From: Lepidostoma basale
Taxonomy: Eukaryota > Arthropoda > Insecta > Trichoptera > Lepidostomatidae
Direction of reading: 5' to 3'
DNA length: 64,000 bases
Assembly (NCBI GenBank): GCA_022606425.2
Contig: JAHDVF020000939.1
Coordinates: forward strand, 423,237 to 487,236
Shown here: one piece after another, positions 49,001 through 57,000 of the stretch
Numbering within the stretch: position 1 is the first letter of the stretch
Layout: the number at the start of each line of letters is the position of its first letter
Translations under genes and position numbers: made by a program
Notes under the pieces: model-generated
Database searches by the model: none
What the model was told of the DNA's origin: nothing
Seen by the model: only the letters and a program-made list of their open reading frames with translations

Positions 49001-50209
49001 CTCTAATTGGCTTTACGCCTGCCATGGTCCAGAGAACGGCATTTGACACTGTTTGGGGCCAATAGATCTAACTAACATACTATCTAACATAACGGAACAT
49101 TCTTTTAGTTACACTATCCGCCTACGAATGGTTGATTTGCTGGCTTCTAAAAACAACAGATTCCCGCCTAAAACAAAAGCTTGCAAACGGAGAAACAAAA
49201 TTCGCCGCCCGATGCTCCAGTCAAGTGTACAGGTCGAGTGTTCTGACCCGCGCCTACTCCGAATACATCGTCCTCAAGTACTGCAGCCAGAAAATCTCCA
49301 CCGTTGATCAAAGCCTCCAGCCGGTCTTGAGCAATCTCCTTATATTGTATGGACTGACTTCGTTGGACAAGCATCTCGTGTTGCTGTACCAGGGAGGATA
49401 CTCCTCCGACTCCAGCCTGGTCGACATGGTTCGAGAGGGAATCCTGGAATACTGTGCTAGAGTTAAGCCAGACGCGATAGCTATCGTCGATGCTCTTGCG
49501 CCCCCTGACTTTATCCTCAATTCTGTTCTCGGAAACTCTGATGGAAAGGTAATTGATTTTTCATTCATGTTTATTTTCAGCTTTCATACTTATTACTTTA
49601 TGTATTATATAATATAATAGAGTTCTAGTGCCAATCCTTATGTATGGGAGTGAAGCTTGGAGTTGGCAGAAGAAGGATGAAAGTAGGATAAATGCCGTAG
49701 AAATGAGGTCACTAAGCAAAATGTGTAGAAAAACCATGTATGATATCTATATATAGAATTATGAAGTAAGAAATGAATGCAAGGCGGATGAATGCGCGAT
49801 AAATAAAATTAAAAAGGGTCACTAAGATGGTTTGGACACATGGAACGAAACTAGTTGCAACCCCTGAAATATTCATGGAAGTAAACCAAATTATACATTT
49901 AGTTTCATGGTTTGTTTAATATCGTACAACAATAATAAGAACAAATTTTAAAATAATCCCGAAACGTTCTGGGGCATGCGCATCGTGTGATTTCAAATTA
50001 TTTTCCCAGAAAATCGAAGTATTCCTATCTCGCTCTCTCGTATTAAAATATTCTCTTACTCTTTCTTTGACATTCGAGTTTTTGCATAATTATACTATGA
50101 TGTTGATTTTTTTCTACAGTTATATCAGCATCTTCAAAGAGAATTCTTCAGTTACCCAGGAGCTATGGAGAGACCCCATTGGTGGAGGGATATCAACAGC
50201 AAGCTATAA
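31097..50209 (+). CDS. ACOX3: Peroxisomal acyl-CoA oxidase, ACOX3-like, copy B (complete)
   Basis: Eleven exons: 31097-31267, 34850-35014, 36526-36681, 37992-38139, 44111-44285, 46279-46558, 46635-46748, 47381-47500, 47579-47816, 49109-49548 and 50120-50209 (stop TAA). They total 2097 nt, or 698 residues, the usual ACOX3 length. The start is the first ATG of the conserved exon 1, after an A-rich context and a 5' flank shared with copy C. Layout: N-terminal helical domain (about 1-160, with GTERHKP at the end of exon 3); flavin-binding middle domain with ALTEVAHGSN at about 170-179; WVGNLGK at the exon 4/5 joint; RKQFG near 346-350; GGHGY at 437-441; TFEGDN with the presumed catalytic Glu at about 461; C-terminal helical domain; final SKL peroxisomal signal. 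Its expected role is the rate-setting first step of peroxisomal beta-oxidation. Introns 2, 4, 5, 7 and 9 carry many transposon fragments, but no exon is broken. The acceptor of exon 4 (cttaaag) has a weak pyrimidine tract but is shared with copy C. Confidence 0.92.
31734..32529. mobile_element. Possible TTAA-type element in intron 1 of copy B
   Basis: tttaaccgtcgcg...catgtggtcaattgagttt at the left mirrors aaactgaattgaccacatg...aagggttaa at the right. Inside, a stretch at 31968-32060 is repeated at 32110-32205, and a GC-only block lies at 32221-32255. Confidence 0.45.
32530..33450 (+). mobile_element. RTE-like LINE fragment with YADD motif
   Basis: The plus strand reads CVLSPMLFN-like remnants, ISNIRYADDTTLIASTESEL (active-site YADD), EFVYLGWLITDQRG, RVLKYFGHIARRDQDN and GRRPQGRPPSRWSNQIRDR, with several frame changes. 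The 3' end abuts the mariner remnant at 33452. Confidence 0.8.
33452..34206 (-). pseudogene. Mariner transposase (Hsmar1-like), C-terminus missing
   Basis: The open frame starts MENLKYRVIYEYEF and runs through the helix-turn-helix domain (NTVRFWFQRFRSGN), WVPHEL, TCDEKWILYDNRKRS (first Asp) and LLLHDNARPQTAQ (second Asp), then stops at the junction with an RTE 3' end. The third catalytic Asp and the C-terminus are lost. It resembles the cecropia/Hsmar1 group, distinct from the element at 1006-2293. Element ends were not determined. Confidence 0.85.
34207..34849. other. Rest of intron 1 of copy B, with hairpin modules
   Basis: Mostly AT-rich. At 34665-34770 a pair of facing blocks (acaaacatatttcgga...gtccttcctcagtg and cccaggaaggacgtctgaag) is related to 55385-55445 in copy C. 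Confidence 0.4.
35195..35960 (-). mobile_element. Jockey-type LINE fragment with reverse transcriptase remnant
   Basis: The minus strand gives GVSQGSNLGPLPFTIFINEI, then LFGDDLKL (altered FADD motif), and further on MLMYLYMRDYGSYPWLHPTA followed by FLLGMLG. Frames are broken. It lies in intron 2 of copy B. Confidence 0.65.
36275..36400 (+). repeat. tRNA-derived SINE (family 1)
   Basis: The head gacgaccttcgtggccgagtgg and B-box gggttcgaattc are followed by tagctacctatcacatgtca. Intron 2 of copy C lacks this head at the equivalent position (about 62435), so the insertion probably followed the duplication. Confidence 0.65.
36700..37242 (+). mobile_element. Mariner-like 3' fragment
   Basis: The plus strand carries LDSFGLDVLNHP and LAPSDYYLF-like remnants, then a C-terminal piece, and ends ctatctggacatgcctcg, a TIR of the same family as 18319-18834. 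The left limit is uncertain. Confidence 0.55.
37340..37560. repeat. Palindromic hairpin-bearing module
   Basis: Two facing copies of gataatgccttagaagggc with gaaacatgtc or aaaacatgtc, plus aaacgtcagttttctagaag and its reverse, make an extended inverted repeat. It is related to 17352-17505 and 22745-23275. Confidence 0.5.
38297..38497. repeat. Long near-perfect palindrome
   Basis: Arms of about 88 bp (38297-38385 and 38408-38497), with very few mismatches, flank a spacer of about 22 bp. The arms contain cacccattgcaggttatcaa and its reverse complement. It lies in intron 4 of copy B, about 160 bases after the donor. Confidence 0.85.
38374..38964. mobile_element. Unclassified element with 44-bp inverted ends
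   Basis: ttcaagaattaattgtatct at 38374 and agatacaattaattcttgaa at 38945 form inverted ends of about 44 bp. The body (38610-38960, with cttcatagatggcg twice) recurs at 57790-58135. No coding region. Confidence 0.5.
39165..39545 (+). mobile_element. Jockey-type LINE 3' end fragment
   Basis: The plus strand encodes VQKKFLRFLYLKENGYYPWL, YPTDILLGILDYRSLEIRRT and LNDLTLFVPDN in one frame, then a frameshift before the CRTNLP block. Confidence 0.7.
39582..40420 (-). mobile_element. RTE-like LINE 3' part, best-preserved copy of its family
   Basis: The minus strand holds a 259-codon open frame without stops, starting just after a YADDAVLVAD-like active-site motif. It includes [50 protein letters not shown] and the end RSILSAYPCGETA. 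It is 5'-truncated at the active site, where a short (tttacagtttacg) repeat begins at 40421. Confidence 0.85.
40684..41045. repeat. Cluster of GC-rich and AT palindromes
   Basis: ggcatcgcgaggcagcctcg-cgatgcc (40685-40712) and cttgcgaggcagcctcgc (40973-40990) bracket CpG-rich DNA. Then 41003-41044 is a perfect palindrome with arms aagcttttgaataatactc and a four-base loop. Confidence 0.7.
41190..41830 (+). mobile_element. RTE-like LINE fragment
   Basis: The plus strand encodes EFVYLGSKISWDGRSKSEVD, LMYGCETWCLSERDTRRLEA, FEMWSYRRLLGISWRD and RRARWIGHVIRQEGLLHAIM, ending with ctaactaactaataat. One or two frame changes; no active site retained. Confidence 0.75.
42128..42722 (-). mobile_element. 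RTE-like LINE fragment
   Basis: The minus strand encodes VDEYVYLGHLLAFERGGQVK, MTYGCKKWTLTKETMHKIQV, MLGISLRDHIPNLEIRRRTR and [20 protein letters not shown] relative is nested at 15665-15955. Confidence 0.75.
42840..43250 (+). mobile_element. Jockey-type LINE 3' end fragment
   Basis: The plus strand encodes VERVQKKFLRYLYLREYGYY, LSDVGLFVPDNYLRQRGQIL and CRTNLPMVMPVGRAISLLNR in broken frames. The copy at 1-235 is its mirror on the other strand. Confidence 0.65.
43268..43870 (+). mobile_element. CR1/L2-like LINE C-terminal fragment
   Basis: The plus strand reads LLKDLHWLKMRERVKYKLCL, then after a frameshift VAGPLAWNSLHVSLKYEDSD to a stop. The downstream simple repeats gatgatgatgattcatgatg and aaatgaaatgaaatg look like a 3' tail. 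The LHWL...R.K and FNVAGPLAWNSLP-type blocks are typical of CR1-group LINE ends. Confidence 0.6.
43871..44055 (-). mobile_element. RTE reverse transcriptase fragment before exon 5 of copy B
   Basis: The minus strand reads VRQRDPLSPKLMS, a damaged version of the VRQGDPLSP reverse transcriptase motif. It ends only about 55 bases before the exon 5 acceptor. Confidence 0.5.
44327..44540. mobile_element. hAT-like MITE end (weak)
   Basis: cagattttcccaaacttatttgaccc resembles the CAGTGGTTCCCAAACTT end of the MITE at 7719. The right end was not found. A similar fragment starts at 57497. Confidence 0.35.
44585..45075 (+). mobile_element. Jockey-type LINE 3' end with tail
   Basis: The plus strand encodes LEGVRLFVPDRYLRQRQHIL and TRTNLLLVTPVRRAINLLNA, and ends in aataaactgatttgatttga. 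It lies in intron 5 of copy B. Confidence 0.7.
45076..46278. other. Rest of intron 5 of copy B
   Basis: A GC-richer patch at 45080-45200 and a minus-strand open stretch at 45621-45460 (WNAWRIQELQTVTKMKTPAK, then acidic) are not recognised. They could be remains of an unidentified element. The rest is AT-rich. Confidence 0.3.
46903..47350 (-). mobile_element. RTE-like LINE fragment in intron 7 of copy B
   Basis: The minus strand reads [20 protein letters not shown] and RSLRRMCRKT. The shared TTAG-type tail starts at 46903 (aactaactaactaatcatca). It ends about 30 bases before the exon 8 acceptor. Confidence 0.65.
48305..48659. repeat. Foldback element with a partial direct duplication
   Basis: A unit of 140 bp (tgccatcttgacattataac...) at 48331 repeats at 48471 with few changes. 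The second unit then faces its reverse complement (48566-48659), making a hairpin with arms of about 94 bp. It lies in intron 9 of copy B. Confidence 0.8.
48712..49075 (-). mobile_element. RTE-like LINE 3' fragment (CTTEV-end family)
   Basis: The minus strand encodes SNAVLWTMAGVKPIREQVAR, RKWQWIGHTLR and the end LEALCTTEV, with a poly-A insertion in the middle and a gaagaagaa tail. It ends about 35 bases before the exon 10 acceptor. Confidence 0.75.
49616..49855 (+). mobile_element. RTE-like LINE fragment in intron 10 of copy B
   Basis: The plus strand reads VLVPILMYGSEAWSWQKKDE and [18 protein letters not shown], then degrades. Confidence 0.6.
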
Positions 50210-50739
50210 ATGTGCGATATTTTGTAAGCCATACCTAATCCATATCATCAACCTCTTAACTTGACCACCAGATTTTGGACTATTTTCCTGGTGTTGACAT
50301 ATTCAAGAACATCCTCGTTTGGCATAACATATTCTCGTTACTTCATCATCGTTAATCATATCAAGCAACTAAATTGCTGAATATGAAATAGTTATTATCA
50401 ACTTGTGAAATATGATTGGCTCTAATAATATATTAAAGTTACAGAATTCTTGTGAAATAACATTCACACCGGTTAAGCAAAATTACTAATATTAATCAAG
50501 CAACTTACCTTTGTAAAATTCCTGCGAAAACACTAAAAATTTGTTTTTTCTTCCTAAAAAAATGCGCGCGAGTTGTAACATGATTTTTTTAAACTGTCAT
50601 GATGTCGGCGACTGATCGCTCTCGCAAATTGCTCGAGACTTTTGGCACCATCTAGTTAAGTATTATGGTAAATAAGCAAATCCGCTTTGCCCAGGGCATC
50701 CGCTTTGCCCGGGCTTCCCCTACATACCCAATAATAAAA

Positions 50740-50930
50740 TATCAGCCGCCAGAACCAGCCTGCCTCTGATGACACCAGTGGGAAGAGAAATTAGTCTTCT
50801 AAACCTGATGGACATCTTTCATATTAGTGAAAATACATCCAAAAGACAAATTCTCTCGACATTAAAGTATCTTGTCTTCCTAAAGTCGAACCATCTCACA
50901 TGCGTTTGTAATGTCTTTTGAAAAAAAAAA
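50740..50930 (+). mobile_element. Jockey-type LINE 3' end remnant
   Basis: agaaccagcctgcctctgat and gtgggaagagaaattagtct match the [15 protein letters not shown] block; gacatctttcatattagtga matches 44870. No intact frame. Confidence 0.5.
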
Positions 50931-51171
50931 CTCATATATACGAGTACATTGACAATCAACGCACATATAATATAATGTAATGATTTTTTATAATGTTAAT
51001 TAAAAATACTTAAGGAAAGTGTTATTCATTTATTTTTCCGTCTTTTTTTACATCGTCTTACATAAAAAGTTGAAGCTTCCAAGATTTTCCTTGACACTGT
51101 AATCCAAATATGTTTACCTTTGTAATTATTAATAATACACAATAAATTATATTGATAAGTGCGTAGGTATA

Positions 51172-52400
51172 GTCCGTTCATTTCATGGAGATTGTTTACA
51201 ATAGTTTGAGTGACAGCGCGTTCACAAAAAAACTGGACGCTGTATTTATATTATTTTTATGAATAGAAAATACAAAAAAATATAACAATAATATTTTATA
51301 TTCAAATATTGAAGTAAACAAACATTTTTTGTTAATAAAAATTCTTTCAGCTTCAATTGTAATAATCAAAATAATAAAGTCTAATACGTTTTTAATATAT
51401 CATGATACTTAAAAAATATATTTAAAACACTAAACTGGGAAAACCGAGGAATAAAAATCGATGGTACATGCTTGACTCATCTCCGCTTTGCAGACTACAT
51501 CGTACTTCTTAGCAACGACCTGGAAGAACTAAGTATCATGATTAAAGATCTCCATGACGCTTCCCTGAGGTTTGGGTTAGAAATGAACCACAGCAAAACC
51601 AAAATCATGAGTCCGTCCAACAGAATTATTAAAATTGATGACAAAATAATTGAAACTGTTGAAGAATACATCTACCTCGGACATAAGTTAAAAATGGGAA
51701 AAGAAAACCAGGTGGCAGAAATACCCAGAAGAATTGGACTTGGTTGGGCAGCCTTCGGAAAGCTCAGTCATATAATGAGAAACAAGGATATCCCCATTAA
51801 TTTAAAAAGGAAAAGTTACGAAGCATGCATCTTGCCTGTGATGACATATGGTTTGGAAACAATGTCCCTGATCATAAATACTGTCCACAAATTGAAATGC
51901 GCGCAACGATCCATGGAGCGACAAATGTTGGGCATGAGTTAAGTGAACAAAAGTCGCCGATATCATGGATCGGATCGCAACATTGAAATGGCAATGGGCA
52001 GGACACGTGGCCAGACAGCCAAGTTCAAGATAGACTCCCAAAGTCTTAAAGTGGAGGCCATGGGAAAACAAAAGGGTTGTCGGTCGGCCACAGAAGAGAT
52101 GGGCCGACGATATTGTTGTGGTCGCCTGGAAAAAATGGATTGAAGCGGCACAGGATAGAGAAAAATTGAGACATATGGAAGAGGCCTTCATCCAGCAGTG
52201 GAGGGAAGGCTAGGAAGAAGAAGACGTTTTTAATGTTGATTTTTCTTTTTAAAAAATCAATTAAGGATGTGACTAATATTCATAATGATGCTGTATAATG
52301 TTAAAATTTAGTTTCCCGGCTTATGGTGTCCGGAAATTCAAATTTTTCTGGCGAATTTGTGCTGTTATTGGGATTTAAAAACAAAACCACAAACACTAAC
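51172..52400. repeat. B-C spacer block paralogous to the A-B spacer
   Basis: 51172-51430 and 52226-52400 align with 20915-21330 in the same order (gtgacagcgcgttcacaaaa versus gtgacagtgcgtttacaaaa). The RTE fragment at 51430-52225 sits between the two parts. Confidence 0.55.
51430..52225 (+). mobile_element. RTE-like LINE fragment with damaged active site
   Basis: The plus strand encodes LTHLRFADYIVLLSNDLEEL (FADY where FADD is expected), ETVEEYIYLGHKLKMGKENQ, ILPVMTYGLETMSLIINTVH and, in other frames, [11 protein letters not shown] and EEAFIQQWREG, ending with gaagaagaag. Confidence 0.8.
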
Positions 52401-53127
52401 AATGATGCTTGGTCTGCGCAGAAAACGGCGCACATGAACCGTTTTTAATAAGCACAAATTTATAGTACCTACTTGATGCTCGAGATATGATTGTTATTTA
52501 CCCATATAATTGTTAATTCATAAACTGACATTTATTGGGACCCTTGATACGAAATTTGAAATATTTGATTTTTATTTTATGATTATTTTTACTGTTTCAA
52601 AATATTTTTAATTTGTACGTTTTATATTTGGTTAAAAATGAACTTTCTGAATTTAAATTATACCAATAAAAGTTATATTAAAAAGCTAATGTTTTATCTT
52701 TCCCTTCCCGAATCTGTAACCCCGTTTCAGTAATACAGGTATGTTTTTATACCTACTTACCGTACAATACACTGCAAAGCTCCAAAGTTCATACACTCAA
52801 CCAGAGTTGAATGATTTTATTACGCATTTAAGGTATTATTTTGTCAGAAAGTCTCTGACAAAAAATATAAACACAAGAAAAAGGCCCCAATGACGCAACT
52901 ATATTGACAACTAGAGCCATCTATGAACGAATTCCGCAAAGAATAGATCCAATTATAAAGAAAATACAATATAAATCTTATTTTAATACTTATTTTTCTC
53001 TTATGATTTTGAAATATTTTTCAATGCCCTATTATATTGATTTGAACATAACAGAAAAAAACGTAAATTATAATATTTCAATAAGACAAAAGAAATTGGT
53101 TATTTTCTCACGGATATTGACATGTAA
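52401..53127. other. AT-rich B-C spacer, unassigned
   Basis: No gene recognised. The stretch aacagaaaaaaacgtaaatt near 53050 recurs at about 23628. Confidence 0.35.
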
Positions 53128-53685
53128 CCCTTTGGTTGCCGAAATCCGATAACTCTGGTTTCGCTACACTAGTGAGAAGTGTAAAATCCGTTGGATCGAA
53201 GCCATAATTTATAAAAGACTCATACACGTTTTAGCCAGAGTGTGGAGAGTTTTAAATTAAATTTAAAAACAAAAGTGGTATTATTTTGTAGTTAATGGGT
53301 ACGGCGTAAAATAATGGACAGCCAGTTTTGTTTAGATCACATACATTTATATAATATTTTATATTACTCATAGTGTCTCGACTCGGTTAGGGATATTTTT
53401 TGCGCGCCGGTGGTCGTAAGAATGGTGACTGCTGACTGTGCACGTTTTTGCATCGTGTGTACGAAACTACAAGAGTAAGTTTTTGTGTCGCTCTCGATCC
53501 AAAAATATAGTAGCTCAACGGAGCCGACAAAATATATAATAAATTGTTTTTAATTTCGATAAATTAAAAGATTTATTTTACAGACTGTTTATAAATTATA
53601 TAATACATTTTACTTTTGAATTTCTTTCTCTAAAATCGCCGCTATTGTGTGCCGACGTGCACTTAAGTGCCGACAACCAAAGGGT
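53128..53685. mobile_element. TTAA-type MITE, decayed ends
   Basis: The left end gtaa-ccctttggttgccg and right end cgacaaccaaaggg-tttaa match the family at 2669 and 17901. The interior gttaatgggtacggcgtaaa equals part of 2669-3736. Confidence 0.6.
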
Positions 53686-53867
53686 TTAAGCACATAATAT
53701 AGATAATTTACATGTACACGTTAGATGCACAAGAAAACATGGTATGTGTGCCATTCATAACAAATTATATATTAAAAGTTAAACATGTTAACGTTGGATA
53801 TTTTGAGACCAACATAACAACGAGTTTAACATGTAAACTGCTTATATATTTTTTATTATTAAGAACT

Positions 53868-54084
53868 AAATAAACAGAGGGAATTAATTCTAAATTGGTA
53901 TTATATAGCCTTGATTTTTACTTCATAAAATGTGATGAACAATAATACATTTGATAGTCATCGATTCATCTTACAACTTATGAAGTCTTCTTGTATTTTA
54001 AGTTCATTTGGTATTTTCTTTATCACATCTGTTTAGTTCGATTTGTGCGTGAACTAGTTCGTTGGAATTGTTTAACTTTTAAAA
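53868..54084 (+). promoter_or_regulatory. 5' flank / probable promoter and 5' UTR of copy C
   Basis: This is the counterpart of 30886-31096. Conserved blocks are separated by small indels, and one of them includes tgtgatgaacaa. Part of it is probably 5' UTR. The transcription start cannot be placed from sequence alone. Confidence 0.45.
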
Positions 54085-57000
54085 ATGACCTCCCTATCTA
54101 AAACGATGGTAGGGACTTCTAAGGAAAACAGTGAATATGATTTTATTCCTGATTTACCTTCAGGTGATTTGGATCACTACAGGAAACAGGCTAAATTCAA
54201 TTGGAAACATCTTAAAGTAACGTTAGAAGATTCAGCGCAGCATTTGAAACTTAAGGTACATTCTCACGACTTGTAATTATTCTCTCCCTTTTTAAGATCA
54301 TATTTTCTTTCATAAAAATATCAGAGTTTGAACTTATTACAAATATTCTTATTCGTCTTCTTCTTCCTTGTTGTATACCTATGCGGTCTGTTCTCCAGAG
54401 TGTTGCTCCTCCTGTGAGGTAGACTCCCAGCTGTCCTTCCATCTTTTAGGAAGTCTTCCACGAGGACGAGTCCCATGTGGCTGATTATGCAATGCAATAT
54501 AGGGGAGTCTGGTGGTGTCCATTCTTTGAACATGACCACCAGTCCCTTTTTCGCTGTCTGCTCCATCTTATAATATCCTCAACCTCACATATCTTTCTTA
54601 TTTTGGCGTTCCTCACGCGATCTCTCAGTGTCTTGCCTACTATAGTCCTCAGTGTCTTCATCTCGGAGGGTCCTCAAAACTTGTTTGATCCTTACTGTGT
54701 CTGCCCTTGCTTCGACGCCATATGTTATTTTATTTGCATTACAAATATTGCATTTACGAAAAAATGATACTTATATTAATACATTTGTCGGCATCTATAT
54801 TGTTAGCAAAGAAATTGGAATTGAACTTTGATATAATTAAATTCCACACCTAACCTACCATATCCTAAAATTTGCTCCTAAGGTAATCTTACCTAAAAGT
54901 CCCAGTACTTTGTTTAAATAATTTTTCCAATTGCAACTATTATTAATGTTCAGATGTACCAAGTGTACACTATTTAAAAGTGAGAACTGTTTAATCCGTA
55001 GGGGTAGGCAGAAAGATGGACCGACACTGTTCTCTTCTGACGCATTTTTCTCACCTTTTCAACATTCAAATACCGCGTCATCACGTGGCGTTGATTTGAT
55101 AATGCCACGTTTTCTCGGTCTTTCTCTTTTTTTATTGCTTCATTCATATTTCATTGTTTTGTTTAAAACACTTTCATTCACACTGCATTCGCTTTTTCGC
55201 ATTGAAGATGTGTTTTAAAAAATAGTTGAGTAGTCAATGAAAATAAATTGTAAGATCGTTGGTAAATTGAATTAATTTACTAAAATCTTCACGATTTTAC
55301 AGCTCTTTACGTGAATTGCTTCTTTATTTGCTATTACTTTGTGTATTTGGATTAACATTTCGAAACATTGTATTATATTTTAACAACACTTTTTTGGACT
55401 TTTCACAAACGTGTTTCGGACCATAAGCGTCCTTCTTCAGTGTAAAAACATAAATTAGACATACAATATTTTTCATGAGTTATTTAACTGTTTATGCGGT
55501 TATTGATTGTTTATATGATTTTAAATTAGAATAATCGTGTGTTTTTCTAGTATCATATATGGAATACTCTGGAAGCAGATCCGCTATTCGCCCACTCTTC
55601 GGTTACTCCGACAGTTGATGACCAAAAACGACAAGCAGCAATTCTTGTGGATAAAATAAATAAACATGGTTTTTCTCCGGATCATCGTATATTAAAAAAA
55701 AGTTACAAAGAAATGGTAATTAATATATTTTTATAATTTTTAAACTAACTAACAACTAACCATCAATCATTATACCCGAATGGATAGGCAGAAAGAATGA
55801 ACTACCACACTTTTCTTTCCTGACATATTTATCTCGCTTCCTCAACATTCATACATCGTGTCATGCACGCGCGTCGATTTCTCTGACTCCTCACATGGCC
55901 GAGATTCAATATTTGATTTATTGGATTGTACCACGTTTTCCTCTATTTATAGTTCCATTTACATCGTTAACATATACTTTTTTACCATTCTTTCCATGTG
56001 TCCAAACCATCTTAATGATCATTTCATTATTTTGTTCATAACACCATCATTCGCACCGCATTCACTTCTTATACCAGGGGTGTTAGTTGAAGTTTGCCGT
56101 TTTTTTCAATAAAGAAAACGCTTAATTCTCAAGGGAACCTTACAATTTTTTATTCAAAGTATTGACCATCGGATTCTATACATTTGCCCATCTTTGAGGC
56201 AAATCATGGATACCATTCCAAAAAAAAAATTTCTCTTTCGAGGCAAACCATTCGACGAGCCATTTTTCGACTTTTTCAAAAGTGAGTGTCCCATCGATGC
56301 GAAAAGGTGATAGTCGGACGGGGCAAGGTCTGGAGAGTACGGCGGGTGCGATAATATTTCCCAATTCAATGCTTTGAGAGTGTTCTTCACCACTTTAGCT
56401 GTATGAGGCGGTGCGTTGGTTTTTCGATTTTCCGTTTGTCTCTCGTTCTTTTGGTGTGATACCCATTTTCCATACTTTTGGATCTTTCCCATGGCTTTTA
56501 AACGTTGGCAAATTGTTCCTCGGGTCACATTAAGTGTTTGGGCCAATTGTTGTTGCGATTGGGTTGGGTCTTCATCCAATAACGCCTACAATTCCTCGTC
56601 TTCGAACTTTTTCGTTGCACCAGGATGTTCATTGTCTGTTAAATCGAAATCTCCACTTTTAAATTGACGAAACCATGTCTCACATGTTCTAATCACTGAG
56701 CATGTTCACCATAAGTTTCTACCAGCAACCGATGAGCTTCAACTGCTTTTTTCTTTTGATGAAATAAGAAAAGCAACGAATGCCGCAAATGCGATTTACT
56801 TGGAACGAAACTCGACATATTCACTGAGGTAAACAACTATGACACTTTTATTTTGGCAGAATGTAACTTGTGTATTTTTGAAGGTTAATGTCCATAGAAA
56901 AATATGACATAGATGCCAAATCATAGAAATGTATACATATCTCTAGCGACATCTATGAGTGAAACCGGCAAACTTCAACTAACACCCCTATGTAGTTTCA

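Noticed and set aside
49053..49307. Frame overlapping exon 10 of copy B
   Set aside because: Out-of-frame shadow of the acyl-CoA oxidase exon.
52904..53152. 82-codon open frame in the B-C spacer
   Set aside because: Same A/T bias, and it runs into the end of a TTAA-type MITE. No start context or family match.
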